NCBI GenBank assembly: GCA_904420145.1
Contig: CAJFUI010000003.1
Coordinates: forward strand, 1-58,048
Direction: 5' to 3'
DNA length: 58,048 nucleotides
DNA from: an uncultured Oscillospiraceae bacterium
GTDB taxonomy: Bacteria; Bacillota; Clostridia; Oscillospirales; Oscillospiraceae
In this document: one piece after another, positions 42,524-51,127 of the stretch
Numbering within the stretch: position 1 is the stretch's first letter
Layout: the number at the start of each line of letters is the position of its first letter
The notes under the pieces: model-generated
What the model was told of the DNA's origin: nothing
Seen by the model: the letters and a program-made list of their open reading frames with translations, nothing else
Databases searched by the model: none
Translations under genes and position numbers: made by a program

Positions 42524-43693
42524 TCAGCGCACCAGATAGAGCTCCTGCTGGGGCTCAGTCAAGAACACAGGGCCCTCGGGCGTAATATGGACCATCTCCT
42601 CCACACAGAGATACCCTGCGTCAATATAGGTCGCCGGCTCCACGGCAAACACATTCCCCACCCGCAGAGGGCCATGTCCCCCGGCGCGGCGGCTGAGGGA
42701 AACGCCGCCGTCGTGGACATAGATTCCCACCTGATGACCCAGTCCGTGGGGGTAATCCTTGTAACGGCGCTCGGAGAGATACTTCCGGCTGAGGGCGTCG
42801 GTGTCAAAGCCGGTGACCCCCTCCACCATATAGTCCTTACACACGGCGATGGCATCCCGGACAGCGTAAAACGCCGCCTTGACCTCCTCCGGCGCATCAG
42901 TCTCATTTTCCCTCAGAACGTAGTACATCCGCTGCATATCCGAACAGTAGCCCTGATACACCACACCGAAGTCCACATTGACCAAGCATCCCGGCTTTGC
43001 CGGCAGGTCGGTAGGGCCGCAGTGGCCACTGGGGGAGTCAAGGGATACCTTCACGCCCGGGCACTGGTCCAGCTCCCAGGAGGGGTAAGTACCGTACTCC
43101 TTGGCCTTTTGCTGGAAAAAGCTAAAGATCTCCCGCTCGGTGGTACCTGCGTGGATAAAGTGAGCGGCATCATCAAAAATCTGCTGGGTAATACGGATGG
43201 CACCGCGGATCTTATCCACCTCCTCCTCACATTTGACCGAGCGCAGCTGGTCCAAAATAGGGCTGGAGGACACTACCTCCCCCTGATAGTCCAAGCTCTT
43301 GAGCAGATCCATAAAATAGAGATACTGTCCATAGGAGATCCCATCTGCCGCCGGGTCCTCCATGGAGTAATTCAGCGCGATCTTCTTGCGGCTACCCCGG
43401 CCCAAGTAATCGGCAAAGGCCCCCTCAAAGGCCGTTTCCGCGTCGTAGATCACCAGTTCGTCAAAGCAGTCCAGCGCCTTGGCAGCGGAGCCCTCCAAAA
43501 AGGAGACGATGGCTGTGGACTTTCCTCCTCTCTCCACCACAATAGCGGACTGGCGGCAGTAGTAGATATCCCCGATCAGCGGCAGCACCGGATCTCTGGT
43601 CATGGATGTCTCCCGCATCAGGGTGATCCACAGGTCGATGTCCGTCCCCTCCATAAAGGCGGCCGCCTGGCGCAGCTTGTCCTTTTGAATCAT
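42524..43693 (-). CDS. Xaa-Pro peptidase (M24B), copy 1
   Basis: 389 residues from MIQKDKLRQAAAFMEG, same architecture and ligands as copy 2 (VDFGVVYQGY, CSDMQRMYYVL, HGLGHQVGIYVHDGG, VEPATYID, CVEEMVHI). The two copies appear roughly half identical, so they are an established tandem pair rather than a fresh duplication. GGAGGGT lies 9 bases before 43693 and 3 before the alternative ATG 43699. The gene starts about 85 bases after oppF. Confidence 0.9.
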   Translation of the reverse strand: MIQKDKLRQAAAFMEGTDIDLWITLMRETSMTRDPVLPLIGDIYYCRQSAIVVERGGKSTAIVSFLEGSAAKALDCFDELVIYDAETAFEGAFADYLGRGSRKKIALNYSMEDPAADGISYGQYLYFMDLLKSLDYQGEVVSSSPILDQLRSVKCEEEVDKIRGAIRITQQIFDDAAHFIHAGTTEREIFSFFQQKAKEYGTYPSWELDQCPGVKVSLDSPSGHCGPTDLPAKPGCLVNVDFGVVYQGYCSDMQRMYYVLRENETDAPEEVKAAFYAVRDAIAVCKDYMVEGVTGFDTDALSRKYLSERRYKDYPHGLGHQVGIYVHDGGVSLSRRAGGHGPLRVGNVFAVEPATYIDAGYLCVEEMVHITPEGPVFLTEPQQELYLVR

Positions 43694-43778
43694 TTCCATA
43701 CCCTCCGTTGATTTGAAAATTTTTCAGTGTTTACGGCCCCATCCCCCCGCAGGGAGGAACAGGACCGCAGAGAGTCTC

Positions 43779-44735
43779 TTAAACCATGTGGCAGGCCACG
43801 AAGTGACCGGGCGCCGCCTCACGGAACTCCGGCATCTCATCACACTTGTCACAGGCGTATTTGCACCGCCCCTTAAAGCGGCAGCCGGGCTTTGGGTTGA
43901 TGGGGCTGGGGACGTCGCCCTCCAGCAGAATACGCTGGCGGCTGCGCTCCTTCTTCGGATTGGCCACCGGCACGGCGGACATCAGCGCCTGGGTATAGGG
44001 GTGCAGCGGCTTCTGGTAGAGTTCTCCGCTGGTGGAGAGCTCCACCAAGGTACCCAGATACATCACGCCCACCCGGTCAGAGATGTGCTTGACCATGCTC
44101 AGATCGTGGGCGATAAACAGGTATGTCAGCCCCAAATCCTGCTGCAGCTGAATCAGCAGATTGATCACCTGCGCCTGAATGGACACGTCCAGCGCGGAGA
44201 TAGGCTCATCACAGACGATGAACTTGGGCTCAATAGACAGCGCCCGGGCAATCCCCACCCTCTGGCGCTGTCCGCCGGAGAACTCGTGAGGGAAGCGGCT
44301 GGCGTGCTCGCTGTTGAGCCCCACCTTCCGCAGCAGCTCCTGAATAACCTCCTCCCGCTCCTTACCTGTGTAGAGGTGGTGGATATCAATGCCCTCGGCG
44401 ATAATATCCCCCACTGTCATGCGGGGATTGAGGGAGGCGTAGGGATCTTGGAAGATCATCTGTGCTTTCCGTGTGAAAGCCTTCTGCTCTTTCCCCTTTA
44501 GCTGGAAAATATCCTGTCCTTCAAAGAGGACTTGGCCCCCGGTGGGCTCATGGAGCTTGACCAGCACCTTGCCTGTGGTGGATTTGCCGCAGCCGCTCTC
44601 CCCCACAAGCCCCAGTGTCTCACCGGCGCGAATCCGAAAGCTCAGGCCGTCCACCGCCTTCAGGATGGCGTTGCTCCCCACCTTGAAATACTTCTGGAGG
44701 TTGCTGACCTCGACTAAATATTTTTTCTCCTCCAT
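43779..44735 (-). CDS. oppF: Oligopeptide ABC transporter ATPase OppF
   Basis: 318 residues from MEEKKYLVEVSNLQKYF. Walker A GESGCGKSTTG, signature SGGQRQRVGIARAL, Walker B FIVCDEPISALD, H-loop AHDLSMV, and the C-terminal oligopeptide/dipeptide extension with a Cys cluster (CRFKGRCKYACDKC) that in related transporters can hold an iron-sulfur cluster. It begins 1 base after oppD. Energises peptide import with OppD. Confidence 0.95.
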   Translation of the reverse strand: MEEKKYLVEVSNLQKYFKVGSNAILKAVDGLSFRIRAGETLGLVGESGCGKSTTGKVLVKLHEPTGGQVLFEGQDIFQLKGKEQKAFTRKAQMIFQDPYASLNPRMTVGDIIAEGIDIHHLYTGKEREEVIQELLRKVGLNSEHASRFPHEFSGGQRQRVGIARALSIEPKFIVCDEPISALDVSIQAQVINLLIQLQQDLGLTYLFIAHDLSMVKHISDRVGVMYLGTLVELSTSGELYQKPLHPYTQALMSAVPVANPKKERSRQRILLEGDVPSPINPKPGCRFKGRCKYACDKCDEMPEFREAAPGHFVACHMV

Positions 44736-44736
44736 G

Positions 44737-45753
44737 TCAAGCCTCCTCCAATACCACAGGACACTCCACCTTCGGTGCATCCGGATGGCGCAGCCAGCAG
44801 GAGGTGCAGTGGCCGCCCTCCACACAGGTCTCCTCCGGCTGCCGCTCGTAGCAGATTTCCATCGCATACTGACAGCGGGCCGCAAAGGCGCAGCCCTTCG
44901 GCGGCGCCAGCAGATCCGGCGGCGTCCCCACAATGGGCACCAGCTGCTCCTTATTCTCCGCATCCACCCGCGGGACGGATTTCAGAAGTCCCCAAGTATA
45001 GGGATGGCAGGGTCGGTAAAAAATATCGTCCGCTGTACCCCGCTCCACCACCTTTCCCGCATACATCACGGCGATGTTCTCCGCGATACCGGCCACCACA
45101 CCCAAATCGTGGGTAATGAGAATGATTCCCGTATCCAGCTTTTTCCGCAGCTCCTGCATCAGATCAAGGATCTGAGCCTGAATGGTCACATCGAGGGCGG
45201 TGGTGGGCTCATCGGCGATGAGCAGCTTTGGATTGCAGGCCAAGGCGATGGCGATCATCGCCCGCTGGCGCATGCCGCCGGAGAACTCATGGGGGTACTG
45301 CTTAAAGCGGCGCTCAGGGTTGGGAATTCCCACCATGCGCAGCATCTCCAGAGCCCGCTCCTTAGCCTCCTTCCGGCTCATCTTCGTGTGCTTGCGCAGG
45401 CTCTCCACAATTTGCCGCCCCACCTGCATAGTGGGGTTGAGGGCACTCATAGGGTCCTGAAAAATCATACCCATGGCGGAGCCACGGACGGACTCCATCT
45501 TGCGCTCGCTGTAATTGGTGATGTCCTTGCCGTCAAAAATAATCCGGCCGCTCTTCAGCTTTCCCGGCGGGGAGGGGACCAGCTTCATGGCAGACTGGGC
45601 AGTGACGCTCTTGCCGCAGCCCGACTCGCCCACGATGGCCAGCACCTCGCCTTTCTCCAGTGTCAGGGACACATCCCGCACCGCCTGCACCTCGCCGGCG
45701 TAGGTGTAGAAGGAGACCACTAAGTTCTGAATCTCTAATATTTTTTCACGCAT
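44737..45753 (-). CDS. oppD: Oligopeptide ABC transporter ATPase OppD
   Basis: 338 residues from MREKILEIQNLVVSFYTYAG. Walker A GESGCGKSVTAQ, signature SGGMRQRAMIAIAL, Walker B LLIADEPTTALD, H-loop ITHDLGVV, and a Cys-rich C-terminal extension (CAFAARCQYAMEIC). GTG at 45762 is an alternative start that abuts the oppC stop. Partner of OppF. Confidence 0.95.
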   Translation of the reverse strand: MREKILEIQNLVVSFYTYAGEVQAVRDVSLTLEKGEVLAIVGESGCGKSVTAQSAMKLVPSPPGKLKSGRIIFDGKDITNYSERKMESVRGSAMGMIFQDPMSALNPTMQVGRQIVESLRKHTKMSRKEAKERALEMLRMVGIPNPERRFKQYPHEFSGGMRQRAMIAIALACNPKLLIADEPTTALDVTIQAQILDLMQELRKKLDTGIILITHDLGVVAGIAENIAVMYAGKVVERGTADDIFYRPCHPYTWGLLKSVPRVDAENKEQLVPIVGTPPDLLAPPKGCAFAARCQYAMEICYERQPEETCVEGGHCTSCWLRHPDAPKVECPVVLEEA

Positions 45754-45762
45754 GGCCCGCAC

Positions 45763-46722
45763 CTACTTTCTCATCTTGGGGTCCAGCGCATCCCGCAGCC
45801 CATCGCCCAGCAGATTCAGCGACAGCATGGTTACGCTGATCAAAACAGCCGGAATAATCAATTCTGTGGGGTAGACACGCAGGACGCTGGCGCCATCGGA
45901 GGCCAGCAGGCCCCAGCTGGGGGTGGGCGGCTTGACGCCGATGCCGATGAGGCTCAAAAATGCCTCGGTAAAGATCGCCTGGGGGATGCTCATGGTCAGG
46001 TTGACAATGACCACTCCGAGGGAGTTGGGGATCAGATGCTTGAAAATGATCCGCCCCGCGCTGGCGCCCAGGGTCCGGGCCACCATCACATACTCCTGCT
46101 CCTTCAGCTGCAGCACCTGTCCGCGGACCAGCCGGGCCATGCTCAGCCAGCCGGTAATGGCAAAGGACAAAATGATGGGGATGATGCCCTGCCCCACAAT
46201 CACCATAATCAGCACAATAAAGATCATGCTGGGGATAGAGATCATCACATCAATAAACCGCATAATAATCATGTCGAGCTTTCCGCCGAAATAGCCGGCG
46301 ATACCGCCGACAACCACGCCGATAAAGGCGTTGATAAAGGCGGCCAAAAAGCCGATCATCAGCGACACGCGGGCCCCCACCCACGCTCTGGCCCAGATAT
46401 CCCGGCCCAGCGCATCCGTACCGAACCAGTGCTCGCTGGACATGGGCTGGTGGGTATTATCCAAGTAATTGGTGGTTGCGTCGTAGGGCGTCAGCATGGG
46501 CCCCACAATGGCCATAATAATCATCAGGATCAGCAGGATCAGCCCCGCCGTAGCCACCCGGTTCTGTTTCAGACGGCGCCACGCATCCTGCCAGTAAGTA
46601 GTCCGGGGCCGAACCACCGCCTGCATTTTCTTCTCATCAATACCCACATGGCGAAATTTTTCCTTCGGGATGGGCTCTTCCACCGCAGGGATTGACGTAT
46701 TTACCATGGATTCAGCAGTCAT
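45763..46722 (-). CDS. oppC: Oligopeptide ABC transporter permease OppC
   Basis: 319 residues from MTAESMVNTSIPAVEE, a long cytoplasmic N-terminus of about 65 residues, then six membrane helices. The BPD permease domain has HWFGTDALGRDIWAR and the EAA-like loop (YVMVARTLGASAGRIIFKHL), ending GDGLRDALDPKMRK, all typical of OppC/DppC. GGAAGGGAG precedes the ATG; an in-frame GTG at 46743 overlaps oppB. Confidence 0.95.
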   Translation of the reverse strand: MTAESMVNTSIPAVEEPIPKEKFRHVGIDEKKMQAVVRPRTTYWQDAWRRLKQNRVATAGLILLILMIIMAIVGPMLTPYDATTNYLDNTHQPMSSEHWFGTDALGRDIWARAWVGARVSLMIGFLAAFINAFIGVVVGGIAGYFGGKLDMIIMRFIDVMISIPSMIFIVLIMVIVGQGIIPIILSFAITGWLSMARLVRGQVLQLKEQEYVMVARTLGASAGRIIFKHLIPNSLGVVIVNLTMSIPQAIFTEAFLSLIGIGVKPPTPSWGLLASDGASVLRVYPTELIIPAVLISVTMLSLNLLGDGLRDALDPKMRK

Positions 46723-46739
46723 TTTCTCCGCTCCCTTCC

Positions 46740-47657
46740 TCACTTCGACACCCGGATACGAGGATCAATGATGCCATAGAGAATATCCACGATCAGGTTC
46801 ATGACCACAAGGAACGTGCCAAAAAACACCGTCAGTCCCAAGACGGTGGTGTAATCGTAGTTTTGAATGCTGGAGACATAGTGGCGGCCCATACCGGGGA
46901 TCGAGAAGATCTTCTCGATGACAAAGGTACCTGTCAGCAGGTTCGCCACGGCGGGGCCCATTACAGTCACCACCGGCAAAATCGCGTTGCGGATCTGGTG
47001 GCGGGTTGTTACCTGAAATGGTGAGAGCCCTTTGGCCTTTGCGGTTTTGATGTAGTCCATACCCACCACATCCAGCATATTGGCCCGCATCAACCGGGCC
47101 ACCAGAGCCAAATTGCCCAGTCCCAGTGCCAGCACAGGCATGATGGTGCTGCTCAGGGTCTCCCACTGGGCCGGCGGCAGCCATTCCAGCTTAATAGCAA
47201 AGATATACTGCAACACATAGCCGGCAATAAAGCTTGGCACGGAGACGCCGATAACCGCCACAATCATACAGGCGTAGTCCGCCGCCTTGGCGTGCCGCAG
47301 CGCTGCTATGATGCCTAACAGCAGCCCCACAATGGTGGAAAACAGCAGCGCCCGAATGCCCATATCCGCCGAGTAGGCAAAGGACTCGCCCAAAATGGCG
47401 TTGACGGTGCGCCCGCGGTAGACAAGGGAATAGCCCAAATCCCCGTGGAGGAGATTATTCAGATAGGTGAAGTACTGCTGGAGCAGGGGCTTGTCCATCC
47501 CGTAGTAGGCGATCAGGTTCTCCTTGATCTGGGGCTGCATCTTTTCACTGGAGAAGGGATCCCCCGGCAGCTTGCGGACTAGGAAAAAGGTAATGGTCAC
47601 CAGAACGAAGATGGTCAAGATGGAGATTAAAATTCGCTTGAGGATATATTTTGCCAT
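46740..47657 (-). CDS. oppB: Oligopeptide ABC transporter permease OppB
   Basis: 305 residues from MAKYILKRILISILTIF, six membrane helices, with the OppB/DppB features RKLPGDPF near the N-terminus, an EAA-like loop (YIKTAKAKGLSPFQV) and the terminal YGIIDPRIRVSK. AGGAGGTGTGAT precedes the ATG at 47657. Separated from oppA by a stable hairpin. Confidence 0.95.
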   Translation of the reverse strand: MAKYILKRILISILTIFVLVTITFFLVRKLPGDPFSSEKMQPQIKENLIAYYGMDKPLLQQYFTYLNNLLHGDLGYSLVYRGRTVNAILGESFAYSADMGIRALLFSTIVGLLLGIIAALRHAKAADYACMIVAVIGVSVPSFIAGYVLQYIFAIKLEWLPPAQWETLSSTIMPVLALGLGNLALVARLMRANMLDVVGMDYIKTAKAKGLSPFQVTTRHQIRNAILPVVTVMGPAVANLLTGTFVIEKIFSIPGMGRHYVSSIQNYDYTTVLGLTVFFGTFLVVMNLIVDILYGIIDPRIRVSK

Positions 47658-47695
47658 ATCACACCTCCTGTGCATGACGTCTCCCTAGGATGAAA

Positions 47696-47727
47696 CCGGG
47701 CCCCCATCCAAAAGGGTGGGGGCCCGG
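47696..47727 (-). terminator. Intercistronic hairpin between oppA and oppB
   Basis: CCGGGCCCCCA/TGGGGGCCCGG, 11 perfect pairs, 15 bases after the oppA stop, without a proper T-tract. Probably a partial terminator or 3' stabiliser that raises oppA mRNA over the permease genes. Confidence 0.7.
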
Positions 47728-47741
47728 ATGGGTGAAAACGG

Positions 47742-49421
47742 TCAGTTGAACGTGGCGTACATGCACTTGGGCTGGCCGCCGATGAAGGGCCGGTCGATAT
47801 TGCCGATATCGGGATTCTGTACGTAGGCCACATACTTAAAGTACACGGGGACGATGGGGCCGCCGTCCAGCAGAATCTGCTCCGCCTCATAGAGCGCGTC
47901 CGCACGGGCCTTGGCGTCGGTGGTGTTCTTGGCGAACTCAATGAGCTCGGTATACTCCGGATTGTCGTAGTTGGCCATGTTCCCGCCGGGCTTCTGCATC
48001 CACAGATCCATATAGGTCATGGGATCGTCGTAGTCCGGCCCCCAGCCGTAGAGCGTCAGATCGTACTCGTGCTGGTTGATGATCTCCAGCCACTGCTTGT
48101 ACTCCATCTGCTGGATGTCAATATTGATGCCCAAGTTGGTCTTGAGCATATCCTGCAGGGCCTCAGCCATCAGGCGGTTGGAGTCGGCGTCGCGGCAGGC
48201 GTAGACAAAGGTGGGCATGGTCTCGCGGGTGAAGCCGGTCTCCTCCAGAGCTAGGTCCAGATACTCCTGCGCCTTCTCTAGGTCGGCGGTGGCGGGATAG
48301 GCCTCCAGCGGATAATTCTCGTTGAAGTTCACCTGCTTGCCCTCAGCGTTGTCAATGATGTTCAGCAGGGGCAGATTATAGCGGGTAGCGGGCTGGGTGG
48401 CGTCGCCCAAGGTAGCGGCAATGAAGGCGGTGCGGTCAATGCCGTAGCCGATGGCCTTCATAAAGTTGGGATTGCTCAGCAGCTTGCCGGTCTCCTCGGT
48501 CATACCGTGCCAGTTGGCCATGATAAAGTACTCGCCGCCGTCGCTGAAGACCTTGGTGTCATAGGCGGGGATCAGATCCTTGGGCACATCGGTGATATCC
48601 AGATCGCCGGCGTCATACATGGCCACACCGGTGTTGGCGTCCAGCACCACGTAGACCTCGATGCGGTCGGTGGTGATGTTCTCCGCATCCCAGTACTCGG
48701 GATTCTTCACCAGAACCAGCTTGCTGTCATGCTCCCAGCTCTCCAGCACATAGGGGCCGTTGTAGGCCTGGTACTCCGCCTCAGAGCCGTAGGAGGCTCC
48801 GGCGGCCTCCACCATATCCTGACGGGTGGGGGAGTAGAGGGTGAAGTCCATGAAGCTCAGGAAATAGCTGACCGGGTTGCGCAGGGTGATCACCAAGGTC
48901 TGCTCGTCGGTGGCCTTGACGCCCACAGTGGACCAGTCGGTGGTGGTGCCGGCGTTGAAGTCCTCGGCGCCCACGATGTCATAGGCCAAATAGGCAAACT
49001 CAGAGCCCACGGCGGGGTCCAGCAGACGGTGGAAGGCATACTCGAAGTCGTTGGCGGTCAGCTTCTGGCCGTCGGACCACTTGGCCTCGTCACGGATGTG
49101 GAAGGTATAGGTCAGGCCGTCCTCAGAGATCTCCCAGCTTTCCGCCATGCCAGGCTTGATCTCTCCGTCAAAAACACGCACCAGCCCCTCATAGACATGG
49201 GTCGCCACAGCGGCCATAGGGGAGGCCGTCTTGATCTGGGGATCCATGGTGGGCGGCTCCGCGGCTATGGAGAAGCGGATCACCTTCTCACTGGTGTCAC
49301 CTGTCTCAGTACCGTCACCGCTGGGTTCCTCGGTGTTGTTGCTGCCCACCGGAGCGCAGGCGCTGAGCATCATGCAGACCGCCATCAGGCCGGCAATGAT
49401 CGCAAGCAACCTCTTTTTCAT
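47742..49421 (-). CDS. oppA: Oligopeptide-binding lipoprotein OppA
   Basis: 559-residue solute-binding protein (SBP family 5) that captures peptides outside the membrane. Lipoprotein signal with LSAC (Cys about 22), Ser/Thr/Glu-rich linker, then the family opening FSIAAEPPTMDPQIKT and AESWEISEDGLTYTFHIRD. No truncation. GAAGGAGGAAGAAGACAC precedes the ATG. Head of the opp-peptidase unit. Confidence 0.95.
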   Translation of the reverse strand: MKKRLLAIIAGLMAVCMMLSACAPVGSNNTEEPSGDGTETGDTSEKVIRFSIAAEPPTMDPQIKTASPMAAVATHVYEGLVRVFDGEIKPGMAESWEISEDGLTYTFHIRDEAKWSDGQKLTANDFEYAFHRLLDPAVGSEFAYLAYDIVGAEDFNAGTTTDWSTVGVKATDEQTLVITLRNPVSYFLSFMDFTLYSPTRQDMVEAAGASYGSEAEYQAYNGPYVLESWEHDSKLVLVKNPEYWDAENITTDRIEVYVVLDANTGVAMYDAGDLDITDVPKDLIPAYDTKVFSDGGEYFIMANWHGMTEETGKLLSNPNFMKAIGYGIDRTAFIAATLGDATQPATRYNLPLLNIIDNAEGKQVNFNENYPLEAYPATADLEKAQEYLDLALEETGFTRETMPTFVYACRDADSNRLMAEALQDMLKTNLGINIDIQQMEYKQWLEIINQHEYDLTLYGWGPDYDDPMTYMDLWMQKPGGNMANYDNPEYTELIEFAKNTTDAKARADALYEAEQILLDGGPIVPVYFKYVAYVQNPDIGNIDRPFIGGQPKCMYATFN

Positions 49422-49468
49422 GTGTCTTCTTCCTCCTTCATTCAGACAAAATTTCGGTTATATTTCAC

Positions 49469-49482
49469 ACCTGTACAGGTGC
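49469..49482. repeat. Perfect 14-base palindrome in the oppA leader
   Basis: CACCTGTACAGGTG, 48 bases before the oppA start. Possible regulator site or RNA hairpin. Confidence 0.55.
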
Positions 49483-49520
49483 GGCCGACATAAACTTGCC
49501 TGTCCTGCGGCAAAGTCTTT

Positions 49521-49564
49521 CATGCGCTTGTTTTACAAGCGCATGAAGATGCCCGGGCATCTTC
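49521..49564. repeat. Two abutting inverted repeats in the oppA leader
   Basis: CATGCGCTTG-TTTTA-CAAGCGCATG (49521-49545) is followed directly by the perfect 20-base palindrome centred at 49554/49555 (GAAGATGCCC/GGGCATCTTC). Neither is followed by a T run on the minus strand. They would form two adjacent stems in the oppA 5' leader. Confidence 0.7.
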
Positions 49565-49649
49565 CATTATGTACACTTTTACACACAATCTGACGGCTCC
49601 TCGCACTATTACGCGCACCAGAGCACTTTAGGTTCTACGCTTTACTTTT

Positions 49650-49679
49650 CATCGGTCCGGTGATACCATATACATCATG
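49650..49679 (-). CDS. Possible 9-codon leader peptide upstream of oppA
   Basis: Minus-strand mini frame MMYMVSPDR followed by TGA, near the start of the predicted oppA transcript, with AAGG 5 bases before the first ATG. Such a short frame can occur by chance; the case rests on its place in a long structured leader. Confidence 0.25.
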
Positions 49680-49709
49680 TATCCTTATCTCATGGACAGA
49701 GTTTTTCTT

Positions 49710-49739
49710 ATTATAGCTCCGCTCCATCAATAAAGTCAA
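49710..49739 (-). promoter_or_regulatory. Promoter of the opp-peptidase operon
   Basis: TTGACT (49734-49739), 18 bases, TATAAT (49710-49715) on the minus strand. It implies a leader of about 280 bases before oppA. Confidence 0.7.
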
Positions 49740-49882
49740 TTTTCTTTTGGTTTCTCTCCTATATTTTTGTAAAAATAGACAAAGATTGACAGCATTTTTT
49801 GTAGAGGAACCAAAGAATTACTCCCGCTCAACACCCTACAGTGCATATTCATTGTATACAAATTGCAAGGAGGTGCTCCGCT
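49740..49882. other. Divergent AT-rich region before the third Xaa-Pro peptidase
   Basis: No gene seen. TTGACA occurs at 49786-49791 on the plus strand but lacks a good -10 at standard distance; TGTATAC near 49854 could be a -10 with a poor -35. The plus-strand promoter is therefore not assigned. Confidence 0.4.
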
Positions 49883-50968
49883 ATGAATGCAGACTTTCTA
49901 TCTCGCCGTCAAAAACTGCGCCATGCGATGGTCAGCGCGTCTATTGACACTGCCCTAATCACCGGTGAAGCGGGCCTGCGCTATCTCACCGGCATCGCTC
50001 CGTCAGATGCGCACGGAGGTATTTTGGTGCTCTCATCCGTCCGTGATACCCTTCTGCTTCGAGAGAAGGGGACGGGCACTCCTGCGATTGCCCATGGTAT
50101 CTGCCCCCGCTTCTATTCCTCTGATGAGGAGATGGGACGGCTCCTCTCTCCCCTTCTGAAAGGCATTGTGGCCGCGGAAAAGGACGCTCTCCCACCGCTT
50201 CTCGGGGAACAGCTCTCTCTCAGCGGAGCCGCCCTCCGGGATCTCACCCCGCTTCTCAGCGACCTACGGATCTATAAGGACCCGGCAGAGTTGGCCGCCC
50301 TGGAGGAGGCCTGCCAACGCACGGACCGGATCCTCTCCCGCTGGCGGCAGGCCCTGCGACCTGGTGCAACGGAAGAGGCTCTGCTTCATAAGCTGCACGA
50401 GATCAGCCGCGACTTTGGCGTCAGCGAATCCTGCCCCGGCATCCTGATCGCCTCCGGACCAAACAGTTCCCTGCCTCACGGCGGAAATACTACCCGCCCC
50501 CTTCAGCCTGGCGATCCCATTTTTATCGACTGCGGCGCCCGCTGGCAGGGCTATTACTGTGATATCACCCGCACCTTCTTTTTAGGGGCGCCGGACCAGG
50601 AGATGCGCAAAGTCTATCAAACAGTGTTAGAGGCACAGCAGGCTGCCATCACGGCCATTCGACCCGGAATCTCTGTAGGGGAAGTGGATGCCGCCGCACG
50701 GCACGTCATCGAAAGCGCCGGCTACGGCCCCTATTTTACCCACCGCACCGGCCACGGGCTGGGGCTCGCTGTCCATGAATCTCCCTCTGTGGGGCCTGGG
50801 GGAGATCAAAAGCTGTCTTGCGGCATGGTCATCACCGTGGAGCCTGGCATCTATCTGCCAGGCCGCTGGGGAGTCCGCATCGAGGACGACGTGGTGGTGG
50901 AGCAGAAGGGAGCCCGGATACTCAACCGCTTTCCAAAGGAGCTCTCAGATATGGTTATCCCTCTGTAG
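49883..50968 (+). CDS. Xaa-Pro peptidase (M24B), third copy
   Basis: 361 residues from MNADFLSRRQKLRHAM, the common PepQ/PepP-like length. N-terminal creatinase domain, then the metal ligands Asp (FIDCGARWQG), Asp (CDITRTFF), His (RTGHGLGLAVHE), Glu (VEPGIYLPG) and Glu (RIEDDVVV). Clearly a different subgroup from the two copies in the opp operon. AAGGAGG precedes the ATG. Divergent from oppA. Confidence 0.94.
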   Translation: MNADFLSRRQKLRHAMVSASIDTALITGEAGLRYLTGIAPSDAHGGILVLSSVRDTLLLREKGTGTPAIAHGICPRFYSSDEEMGRLLSPLLKGIVAAEKDALPPLLGEQLSLSGAALRDLTPLLSDLRIYKDPAELAALEEACQRTDRILSRWRQALRPGATEEALLHKLHEISRDFGVSESCPGILIASGPNSSLPHGGNTTRPLQPGDPIFIDCGARWQGYYCDITRTFFLGAPDQEMRKVYQTVLEAQQAAITAIRPGISVGEVDAAARHVIESAGYGPYFTHRTGHGLGLAVHESPSVGPGGDQKLSCGMVITVEPGIYLPGRWGVRIEDDVVVEQKGARILNRFPKELSDMVIPL

Positions 50969-51001
50969 CCCCCCTCTTCCACCTAAAATCGGGAAACTTG
51001 G

Positions 51002-51029
51002 TTGAAAATCTGGGTAAAAATGCTATAAT
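51002..51029 (+). promoter_or_regulatory. Promoter of the DUF2461 gene
   Basis: TTGAAA (51002-51007), 16 bases, TATAAT (51024-51029). Confidence 0.6.
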
Positions 51030-51127
51030 GTCTTATACGCCTGCTGCCGGCTGGCCTCATTCTCTCTGTCGGATTGAAAGTCCGCCGCTACAGGCCTTGG
51101 AAACACAGAAAACACAAAGGAGCCTTT

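Noticed and set aside
49545..49564. Perfect 20-base palindrome as a transcription terminator
   Set aside because: No T-tract follows on either strand, and it lies within the predicted oppA leader rather than after a gene.
49422..49882. T-box or known riboswitch upstream of oppA
   Set aside because: No T-box bulge sequence, terminator/antiterminator pair or TPP/SAM-type consensus was recognised.
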